The notes under the pieces: generated by a model
What the model saw: the letters and a program-made list of their open reading frames with translations, nothing else
Databases searched by the model: none
Told to the model about the DNA's origin: nothing
Shown here: positions 24,400-35,300 of the stretch, piece after piece
Layout: every line of letters starts with the position of its first letter
Position numbering within the stretch: the stretch's first letter is position 1
Source of the DNA: Hormiphora californensis
Lineage: Eukaryota > Ctenophora > Tentaculata > Cydippida > Pleurobrachiidae
Assembly: GCA_020137815.1 (NCBI GenBank)
Contig: CM035356.1
Span: 6,878,880 to 6,942,879, forward strand
Length of the DNA stretch: 64,000 nt
Reading direction: 5' to 3'
Position numbers and translations under genes: made by a program

Positions 24400-24973
24400 C
24401 TGTGGCAGAGAGAGAGGTGCAAGAGAGATAGAGGGGGAAGATTGTTATTGATAAGGAGGTGGGGTGCAGTGCATAATAGCTCTCTAGGGGAATAGACAGA
24501 CGGGAGGGGAGGGTATAGGTCATATCCGGGTCGTGAGGGGCTTGCATTCTCGCTAAATCTGCGGCCTGCCAACACCTGCAGTAATCAAAGCGCTTGCTCT
24601 CTCTCTATCATTTGATCGGGGGTCCCTTTATTTTTAGTTACCCGTCTGTACCTCTCGCTTGGCATTTCGAAGCTAAGCACATAACTGCATATTGAACAGA
24701 AGTTTTTCAACAAGTAGGTAAGTCATTTAATTCCTTTTTCAAAGGAAAGTCATTCCTTTCAATCATCCTTTGGGCAGTCCCTTGTTTCTACTAAGATGAA
24801 CAGCTACTACAGCTCTAGTCGAGTCAACACCTAACTTAGCTGGAAATGTTTCAAAGACTTTGCTGTCTGCTGATTAGATCCTTTATCCAATATATTCCAG
24901 TAGTGATTGCACTTGACTGTTGACATTTGTATACAGCACATCCCCGCTCACCTTTGTTTCCCCCCTCTTTTCA
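24400..24973. other. Upstream region of the collagen-like gene
   Basis: No gene seen. A pyrimidine tract CCCCCCTCTTTTCAG ends at 24974, eight bases before the start codon. It is either the end of a 5' UTR intron or a trans-splice acceptor. Confidence 0.5.
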
Positions 24974-24981
24974 GCCCGATA

Positions 24982-27900
24982 ATGTACGGGGCAAATAATG
25001 TCAGTATCGACATAAACAACGCCGCTGGTGCCGCTCGGAACAGAGCCTACTCTGGAGCCAGCAACTCTTCCTTCATCTCTAACTTCAGTTCCAACGCTGG
25101 GGGAGCCGCCGCTAACTCCTACGCCAATGTAGCTGGGGCCGGTGCCAACTTTGGAGCTGGAGCCCAGAATGCATACAACGCTGGAGCCGGTGCCGCTCAG
25201 GGTGCCTACAACGCTGGAGCTGGAGCCGCTCGTGTTTCCATCAACACCATGGGCGCTGGAGCTCAACCATACGTGAACGTAGCTGGAGCCGGAGCTCAAC
25301 CATACATGAATGTTGCTGGAGCCGGAGTCCAGCCATTTGCCGCTGGTGGTGTTCAGCCATACGGTGCCGGAGTCCAGAGTATCAACATCCAGGGAGCCGG
25401 AACTCAGCCATACGTTAACATGGGAGGAGCTGGAGGTGCAATGCCCATCAGCGTTTCTGTCAACGGAGCTGGAGTCCAGCAGCCAAATGTGACCGTGATC
25501 GATGGTGGAGTCCCCTACAACGTTACCCCTCAGGTTATCTCTGTGGTGGCGGCTGGTGCCCCCGCTGGAGGTTACCCTGCTGCTGGAGGTTACCCTGCTG
25601 GAGGTGCCCCCGCTGGAGGTGCCCCTGCTGGTGGTGCTCCTGCTGGTGGTGCTCCTGCTGGTGGTGCTCCTGCTGGAGGTTCTCCTCCCTACTATCACCA
25701 CCATTGCCACGGAGGATACCCTGCTGGTGCTCCTGGCGGTGCTGGTGCTCCTGGTGCTGATGGTGCCCCTGGTGCTCCAGGCGGTGCTGGGCAACCTGGT
25801 GGTGCTGGACAACCCGGTGGCGCTGGACAACCCGGTGGAGCCGGACAACCCGGTGCTCCTGGCGGTGCCGGTTCTCCCGGTGGCGCTGGAGGCCCCGGTG
25901 GAAATGGAGGAAATGGTGGTCCAGGAGGAAACGGAGGACCTGGAGCTGGACCCGGAGGTTATCCTTATGGAGGTCCCGGAGGCCCAGGTGGAAACGGTGG
26001 TCCCGGAGGAAATGGAGGCCCAGGCGGAAACGGAGGTCCAGGCGGACCTGCCTACAGTCCTAACAGTTGTCCTATGGGAAACAATGGATGTCCTTTGGGT
26101 GGACCTGGAGGTCCTGGTGGCCCAGGAGGAAACGGTGGCCCTGGAGGACCCGGAGGTCCAGGTGGCCCAGGAGGTCCATTTGGACCCGGTGGTGCTCCCC
26201 TCGGACCTGGAGGTAATCCTCTAGGACCCGGTGGGCGAAGTCCTAATGGAGGTCCCGGAGGTCCTGGTGGCCCAGGAGGAAACGGTGGCCCAGGAGGTCC
26301 CGGAGGTCCAGGTGGCCCAGGAGGTCCATTTGGACCCGGTGGTGCTCCCCTTGGACCCGGTGGAAATCCTCTAGGACCCGGTGGACGAAGTCCTAATGGA
26401 GGTCCCGGAGGTCCTGGTGGCCCAGGAGGAAACGGTGGTCCCGGAGGTCCAGGTGGCCCAGGAGGTCCATATGGACCCGGTGGTGCTCCCCTTGGACCCG
26501 ATGGAAATCCTCTTGGACCAGGTGGACGAAGTCCTAATGGAGGTCCCGGAGGTCCTGGTGGACCCGGCGGAAACGGTGGCCCAGGAGGTCCAGGAGGACC
26601 TGGAGGTCCATTTGGACCCGGTGGTGCTCCCCTCGGACCTGATGGTAATCCTCTTGGACCAGGTGGACCAAATCCTAATGGTGGACCTGATCCCAGATAC
26701 CCTGGAGGAAACCCTCAGAATCCCAATGGAGGTGGTCCAGGTGGTCCTGGAGGTCCCGGTGGCCCAGGAGGTCCAGGTGGCCCGGGAGGTCCCGGTGGAA
26801 ACCCCAGAGGACCCGGCGGAAACCCAAGAGGACCCGGCGGAAACCCAAGAGGTCCTGGAGGAAACCCTAGAGGTCCTGGAGGAAACCCCCGAAACCCCAA
26901 CGGGGGCGGTCCAGGTGGTCCTGGAGGTCCCGGTGGCCCAGGAGGTCCAGGTGGCCCAGGAGGTCCCGGTGGAAACCCCAGAGGTCCCGGTGGAAACCCC
27001 AGAGGTCCCGGAGGAAACCCTCAGAATCCCAACGGAGGAAACCCTCAGAATCCCAACGGAGGAAACCCTCAGAATCCCAACGGAGGAAACCCTCAGAATC
27101 CCAACGGAGGAAACCCTCAGAATCCCAACGGAGGCGGCCCAGGTGGACCCGGTGGCCCAGGAGGTCCCGGTGGTCCTGGAGGTCCCGGTGGTCCTGGACC
27201 TATTACTCCCAACAACCAGCGCCCACTCGGTGCTGGACCCGGAGGCCCAGGAGGTCCAGGAGGTCCCGGTGGCCCAGGAGGTCCCGGTGGCCCAGGAGGA
27301 CCCGGTGGCCCTGACCCCCACAACGGTCCTAGGCCTTGTCCCGGATACTCTATCGTCAAAGTTCCATGCTGTCAATGTGGAAAGCCTACAGGACCCGGAG
27401 GTCCAGGTGGTCCAGGAGGCCCAGGAGGTCCCGGTGGACCTGGAGGTCCCGGAGGCCCGGGAGGAAAGGGTGGTCCCAAAGACCCCAAAAATCCTAATGG
27501 AGGTCCCGGAGGAAAGGGAGGTCCCGGAGGTAAGGGAGGTCCCGGCGGACCTGGTGGCCCCGGAGGCAAGGGTGGCCCCAAAAATCCCAAAAATCCTAAT
27601 GGAGGTCCCGGAGGAAAGGGAGGCCCAGGAGGTAAGGGAGGTCCCGGAGGTAAGGGAGGTCCCGGAGGCCCTGGCGGTCCCGGTGGACCTGACGACGATT
27701 CCTCTGTCCCTAGCTCTAGTGGAAGCTCTGGCCCCAGTTCTGGAGATGGACCTGACTCCGACGGAGATTCCGGCTGCTGCAACTGCTGTGGTCCTTCTAA
27801 GCCTGCTGATAAACCCAAAAAGGGAGGAAAGAAGCCCAAGAAGCCCAAAAAGGGAGGAAAGAAACCCGGAGACAGTAGTGATGATGATGATACCGATGAC

Positions 27901-30900
27901 GGTCTGTCCTCCATTCTTGCTTCTTCTGCCCCCACTAGTGGCGATGGACCTAGCAGTGGCCCTAGCTCTGGAGCAGGAAAGAAACCTAAGACCAAGGGAG
28001 GAAAGAAGCCTAAAAATGGTGGAGACAGCGACCCCGATGACAGTGACGATGGTCCCGATTCTGGCGATGATGATTCCGACGGCGGTGGCTGTTGTGGACC
28101 TAAAAAGCCCAAAAAGGGAGGAAAGAAGCCTAAGGGTGGTGATGATGACAGTGACCCCGACAGTGATGATGGACCCTCATCTGGTAATGGACCCTCATCT
28201 GGTGATGGGCCCGATTCTGATGGAGATTCCTCCGACGGCGGTGGCTGTTGTGGACCTAAAAAGCCCAAAAAGAAGAAGCCTACTGATGGAGGCCCAGGAG
28301 GCAAAGGAGGTCCCGGAGGCAAGGGTGGTCCTGGAGGCAAGGGTGGCCCAGGAGGCAAGGGAGGCCCAGGAGGTCCCGGTGGCCCCGGAGGAAAGGGTGG
28401 TCCCGGAGGCAAGGGTGGTCCCGGAGGCAAGCCCGACCCTAGGTGCCCCAACTGTGGAGAAAAAAAGCCAAAGAACGGTGATGCAGAAGATCCATATGGT
28501 CCAGGTGGTCGGTACGATCCTAACGATCCTGACAGGCCATACAATCCTTATGACCCTGAGGATCCTAACAATCCCTTCAGACCCGGTGGTATCTTGGACC
28601 CTGAGGGCCCCAACAGGCCTTACAATCCCTGGGACCCCAACGATATTTGGAACCCATACAAGCCTGGTGGTCCGCTAGATCCCAATGACCCCAACGCACC
28701 ATTTGACCCAGCTGACCCCAACGATCCTCTCAACCCATTCAGGCCCGGAGGTCCCCTGGACCCTAACAGCCCGGACCGACCATACGATCCTTATGGTGAT
28801 CATCCCATGAACCCATACAGACCGGGCGGCCCTCTGGATCCCAACGATCCCTAACTGCCCCTACGATCCCAAGGACTTGAACCATCCCATGAATCCCTAC
28901 AGGCCCGGTGGACCTCTTGATCCAAGTGACCCCAACAGGCCCTACGATCCTTATGATCCTGACGATCCCAGGAATCCCTTCCGTCCAGGAGGCCCCTTGG
29001 ACCCCAACGATCCCAACAAACCTTACGATCCATTTGACAACAACGACCCCAACAACCCCTTCAGGCCAGGCGGTCCCCTGGATCCTAATGACCCCAACAA
29101 ACCATATGATCCCCATGATCTGACCGATCCCAGGAATCCATTCCGCCCCGGTGGTGCTTTGGATCCCATGAGCCCCAACAGGCCCTACGATCCCTTCGAT
29201 AACAACGATCCAAGGAATCCATTCAGGCCAGGTGGCCCACTTGACCCCAATGATCCTGACATTCCCTACGATCCTCACGATTTGGATGATCCCAGAAATC
29301 CATTCCGCCCCGGAGGTCCCCTAGATCCCATGAGCCCTAACAGGCCCTACAACCCCTTCGATAACACCGACCCGAGGAACCCCTTCCGACCTGGCGGTCC
29401 TCTTGACCCCAACAACCCAGACATTCCCTACGACCCCAGGGATATGAGCGATCCCCGAAATCCTTTCAGGCCCGGTGGCCCATTGGATCCCAACAGTCCT
29501 CTACGAAACTACAACCCCAACGACATGAATGATCCTAACAATCCCTTCCGCCCCGGTGGTCCTCTTGACCCTAACCGAGGCAAGAAGCCCAAGGATGACA
29601 AGCCTAAGGACCCTAGCGACGGAGGCAAGAAGCCTAAAGACCCTACCGACGGAGGCAAGAAGCCTAAAGCTGGTGGCAAGAAGCCTAAGAAGAGCGATCC
29701 TGATACCGACTCCAGTGGTACAAGTGGTCCATCCAGTGGCAGCGGACCATCCAGTGGTAGCAGCGGCCCATCATCCAGTGGCGGCTCCAGTGGCCCATCT
29801 AGCACCAGCGGAGACAGTGATGCCGGATGTTGTGGACCCAAGAAGCCTAAGGATGACGGAAAGAAGCCCAAGGATGACGGAAAGAAGCCTAAGGATGGTG
29901 GCAAAAAGCCTAAGGATGGCAAGAAACCCAAGAAGGGAGCCCCAGATGATGATGATAGCGACGGTGATAGTGACGGATCTTGCGGCTGCTGTGGACCTGA
30001 GAAGAAGCCAAAGGGCAAGAAACCAGGAAAGTGCAAGTACTGCAAGAAACCACTCCGACCTGATGATGATCCTTTCGGTCCCAGTCCCTATGGACCTGGA
30101 AGTAGTCCCTACGGACCAAGCCCATATGGACCAGGAGGTCCCGGTGGCCCAGGAGGTCCTGGTGGCCCAGGAGGACCTGGAGGCCTCGGAGGATGTCCTT
30201 ACAACCCATGGGGTCCTGGAGGTCCAGGAGGTCCCGGTGGCCCAGGAGGTCCTGGTGGCCCTGGAGGCCTCGGAGGATGTCCTTACAACCCATGGGGTCC
30301 TGGAGGTCCAGGTGGCCCAGGAGGTCCCGGTGGACCTGGCGGTCCCGGAGGTAATGGAGGTCCCGGTGGATGTCCCTTCGCCCCAAGAAGCCCAAACGGA
30401 AACAATCCCAACGGAAACAATCCCAACGGCAACAACCCCAACGGTAATAACCCCAACGGTAATAACCCCAACGGTAATAACCCCAACGGTGGGCCCGGAG
30501 GTCCCGGTGGACCTGGAGGCCCAGGTGGTCCTGGAGGTCCAGGTGGTAATGGAGGCCCTGGCGGAGACCCCAACAACCCCAACGGAAACAATCCCAACGG
30601 CAACAACCCCAACGGTAACAACCCCAACGGGAACAACCCCAACGGTGGGCCCGGAGGTCCCGGTGGACCTGGAGGCCCAGGTGGTCCTGGAGGTCCAGGA
30701 GGCAATGGAGGACCTGGCGGAGACCCCAATAACCCCAACGGTAACAACCCCAACGGTAACAACCCATGGGGACCCGGTGGACCCGGAGGTAACGGTGGAC
30801 CAGGAGGTCCTGGAGGCCCCGGGGGAGTCGGAGGTCCCGGAGGAGTTAACCCCACTGGCTGTATGCCCTGGGGACCCGGAGCAAACGGCGGACCTGGAGG

Positions 30901-31216
30901 TAACGGTGGTCCCGGAGGACCAGGAGGTCCCGGTGGTAACGGCGGTCCCGGTGGATACGGCGGATGCCCCAACGCTGGATGTCCCTATGGTGGAGGTCCC
31001 GGTGGTCCTGGAGGAGCTGGAGGTCCTGGTGGACCTGGAGGTCCCGGAGGTGCTGGAGGATGTCCCTACTACCAACCAGCATACTGCCCAGGAGGGGGAT
31101 CTGTTGCCTCAGGCGGAGGTGCCAGTAGCACCACTGGATACTACGTTGGATACCGTATGGTGCCATATTACTACAGCTACAGCTATCCTACTGGACGGTA
31201 CAGCTACAGATACTAA
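24982..31216 (+). CDS. Collagen-like Gly-X-Y / Lys-Ser-Asp polyampholyte protein, one frame shift
   Basis: Starting [12 protein letters not shown], the product would have about 2,080 residues. Order: Gly/Ala-rich start with AGAQPYVNV repeats; a Gly-X-Y tract ([18 protein letters not shown], then long [18 protein letters not shown]); Lys-rich/acidic/Ser blocks ([28 protein letters not shown]) punctuated by CCGPKKPKK; about 14 copies of a 27-residue repeat around [17 protein letters not shown] (28460-29580); more Lys/Ser/Cys blocks; a second Gly-X-Y tract with NPNGNNPNG; and a Tyr-rich tail ending YSYRY. No signal peptide is visible from this start, so an upstream coding exon may be missing. 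One extra T at 28852 gives TAA in frame 1; the same repeat continues in the +1 frame for 788 codons. Composition suggests an extracellular or mineral-associated structural protein (inference). Confidence 0.8.
28849..28855 (+). other. Frame shift site CCC TAA C in the collagen-like gene
   Basis: Frame 1 ends GAT CCC TAA. Dropping the T at 28852 restores ...[20 protein letters not shown], in register with the 27-residue repeat on both sides. Sequencing or assembly error, a real mutation, or +1 ribosomal shifting (CCC can re-pair on CCT) are all possible. Confidence 0.8.
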
Positions 31217-31355
31217 ATGCCAACCATTAAATAACTATTTACTTCATCAAAATTTTCATCTCTGTGTATAATAATTTGCATATATTTCAATTTGCAAAAG
31301 ATGTGTTTCAATTTGTCAAATTTGTCAAAACGTTAAAAAAAACTGCAATTCTTCG

Positions 31356-31827
31356 TTATCTGGCAATGACCCGTGCTACTTTTCTAAATTCCTTTGTCTT
31401 TGATTCCGGGCAGAGCATCTCACACCAGCTAACGGGAATCATTCCAATGCCTGATGCGCTACTCTTCGCAAATACAACACCTACGAAATATAGTGTTGTC
31501 AGGATTCGAAAACCAAGTTTTTTCTAGGGAATGTGGCGGAAATAATTCCAAAACTATAAAGGGAATGTGAGAAAAACTTTCGGGTATCAAAGTAAGGGTA
31601 ATTGCATCTTGTTACCTAGTTCGTTTTCAGCAGTTGATAGGAAGTAGGAGGATGTGTCACCGATTGAGATGACCCTTGCCAGAACCAAATCACCTGGTCT
31701 GTAACATTTGTATACCACCACCGAGTCTTTCTCTTTTGCTCGAATATCCTCCTTTTTAACTACACCTGTGGGGTAGTAAGAAGGGGTGAGAGAGAGAGAG
31801 AGAGAGGGAGAGAGGGAGAGAGGGAGA

Positions 31828-31890
<63 letters not shown>

Positions 31891-32199
31891 CGGTAACATT
31901 CAGAGAAGTTAACTAATAGTATGGGATAAGATCATATCTTTCGTAACTTTTGAAACATTGTGGAAGGGAAAGTAAACAAGAAGATGGGGAAGAACCGGAG
32001 AGAGAAAAAAAGAGAGAAAGAAAGAAAGATAGAGAGAGAAAGAGAGAGAAAGGGGGAAGAGATCCCAACGATCCACGTTACTAAGGAAACTTGCTAACGC
32101 TCTTTAGAACCTCCTCTCTATATTCTCAAACTAAGGCACTACTTAACGTAGACAGGTACCGAGGGAGGAAGAGAGAGAGAGAGAGAGAGAGATATATAT

Positions 32200-32232
<33 letters not shown>

Positions 32233-32246
32233 TATAGAGAGATAGA

Positions 32247-32304
<58 letters not shown>

Positions 32305-35300
32305 CTCTTAACTGTAACTTTTTTGATTCTGCTTGTTACAAATCAATTTTAATTCAGTACATGGTCCATTCATAGCGCCATTATCTCAATTTACTCTCTC
32401 TCTTTCTCTCTCTATCTCCTTCTCTCTCCCTCTCTCATGTCTATTTCTAGTTTTGTGAGGTGCACTAAAAATGGTCGATAGAGAGTAGAGACTCCTTTCT
32501 AGAGAGAGAGATGAACAGTTATTGTTCTCATTTACAATATTATATGCATATAATGCATACATTTTTTGGCTTTATAATATGTTTTACTCATAAATAGTAT
32601 ATGCAGCGTCCTTAGCCTTAATAGGCAATAAAAAGATGGTCGATTTATCAGTTGATAATTGTAGTGATCTTTCATTTGTTTTTTGTGATTGCATGCATTT
32701 ATAATCTTGAATATGCCTTCATGAGGCATTGTATTAGTAATAGTAGAACATATTGCTTGCCAGTTGTCTATTCACTAGTTTATTCCTCATTCTGTGGAGC
32801 TCACACCGTAATTTTATTTCTTAAAATGACGAGCACGTCCTGTGAATTTTCCGTAGATCAAGTCCGGGACTTTTGAAGTCCCCCTAGTTTAGAGTCCACT
32901 GGTTTAGAGAATTTGTTTAGTCTGTACTAGTAGGCCCGTTCGCCCTACGGGCGAATTTCGGGGAAATGATAACTGGATTAGGGAACGCTGACATCACCTG
33001 CACCATCCGTTCCTAGCCTATCTCTCACTTTCTCCCTACTCATGTTGGTGTACGCTCTGGGCTTCCTGACAATGTCGAGGTGCGAATTTAAGAGATCAAT
33101 GTCATGGAGGTGCAGTGCTGTTCCAGAAACTCATCACGTGAAAACTTGGCCGCTATGTAGCCGATTTGGAGATTTCTATATTCGACTGGAGTAATCACCC
33201 TTGGGCGACTTTGGGTAAAGCTATCCGTAGTCGTTGATTGGCTCGCTTGAACACGTTGGCGTAATCTGTTATAGTCTCTGACAGCAGCAGTTCTCCTGGA
33301 CCTAGATAAACGTTGCCGAATAGCGCCTGGGGTGGAAGAGCTAGACATCAGGATTCAGGACAGAAGCAAAAGAATGCACGTGCAGAATTGAATTTCCCCT
33401 TGGTACCCAACTGAAACCGGGAGAGAGATCTCCAGGTCCCTCTAATAATTGCACGTGCAAGACTTGTACTTAGTGTAGTTGCTAGGTGACATGTGTCACA
33501 CAATTTGCTTAGTAAGTAGTATGATGATCTGTAGAGTGTAGATAATGGAGTTTTGTTTAGTTTAGTTAGATAATGGAGAAGATAGGAGTAAGACACCACC
33601 TTACGGAGGAGGAAGAGGACCAGATGAGATCTTTCTTCCAGGTCAGAAAGTAAAGAACCCCAAAATGGCTAGGAAACGGCCTGAAAGCTCATCACATATA
33701 GGGCCCCGATCTGTCACAGCATTGGTCTGACCCTATTCTCAGCGGTCAGAGCATTAGCCGGAGAGCCACCGACAGACTCCATGTAATATATGACCTCTCC
33801 CCGACAGACTCCCTTTGCATTTTCAGAAGTTCGATGTGGATGAAAATGGAATGTTGGACACTGAAGAACTGCGTCAACTTTTTATAAACTTCAATGTCGT
33901 AGCGACTGCAGAGGATATCAGTGAATTTCTAACAAGGGTCGATAGAGACGAAGACGGTAGGTTCAACATTCGTTAGTAAGTTGAACAAACTACCGAGATT
34001 CTAAGATTGCGCAGGAAAAACAGACTGGAAAAATTCTCCTTTCCCCAAATCACATGCTATTCAGAGCTACAAAATCTGATTTAATATTGTTGTATAAATG
34101 GTACACATGATGGTGTGTCTATCTTTCAGGAACTATTGATTATGATGAGTTTATGACCCTGATTGAAGACATAATGAGTGAGAATTATAGTACCGAGGAA
34201 GTCATTGAGGCGTTCAATCTTATCGATGAAGATGCCTCGGGAGATGTAAGTTACATACTTATTTACTTACCCCTGCCCCTTTTATATTTATATCCCCGTC
34301 AGGGATTCCATGAAACGTGTGTTGCGTCCTAAATACAGCTGTATTATTTCGTTGTACTACTGCATACTAAAGTGCTATTTCAGGTGACGCTAGAAGAAGT
34401 TGCATCAGCATTGGGTAAAGCAGATGTTGAAATACCCCAGGAAGATATGAAGAACCTACTGGAGACGGCGGATATAAATCGAGATGGGAGGATATGTTTT
34501 AGCGAATTTAGGTTACTGATACAGGATCAGTGCAATGATAGTGTCCCCTGACCATCCGTTGCAGAGAGGCAGGGGAGGCCCAATTCTTGGGTCACTACTG
34601 CAGAGAGGGTTTCATGATTTTATATCTTGTGTGACGTCATTTTGTAGTTGGCAGGGACATTAGTTGGGCTGTTCTTGTCTCATATTGCATATAAGACCGT
34701 CGAGGTTGCGTGGTGTACAGTCGGCGTGGTGTACAGTCAGTGTCTGATAAGGTTGTTCTGTATGCCAATGGAAGAAACTGTGAACTGTACAATGTTACAG
34801 ACTAGGTGCCAAACCGTTTGAATAATTACCATATCATACTGATCTTATTTTAGAATATTTGTTTTTTATGATTACATTAACGATTAAATATTAACTGTTG
34901 TATAATTTAAATGACCGTGGTTAGAAACAGAAGAAGCTGAGATAAAAAAGATGTAGATTTACCTAAAGAGTACAGTCGGACCCCGATTTAACGGCCCCCG
35001 ATTTAGCGGCACCCCGATTTAACAGCAGGATAAATTTCCCCCAAAAAATTTTTTTTTGAAAATTTTTTGAAAATTTTTCAAAGGTGTATCAACCACGTCC
35101 GAATCGTGTTTCGAATCGTTGCATCTTATTGCATGTCTTGCCGGTAATTAGACGGTTCGAAACGAACAGATATGTGATCCCCATGAGGCCCATCGAATCG
35201 CAGTTTTGACACGTCTTGTTAAACTGGCTCCATGGGGATCACGTATCGGTTCGTTTCGAACCGTCTAATTAGCGACAGGACGTGCGAGGTACCCGCCCTC

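Noticed and set aside
25502-29123. Plus-strand frames in other registers of the collagen-like gene (Val/Glu/Pro-rich)
   Set aside because: Shifted reading of the same repeat; low-complexity and without domain features.
24883-31166. Long minus-strand frames opposite the collagen-like gene, some reading PPGPPGPPG like collagen
   Set aside because: The repeat GGN GGN CCN reads as GPP-type codons on the other strand, so the frames stay open by composition. They lack starts, splice signals and non-repetitive sequence; the plus strand has real N- and C-terminal domains.
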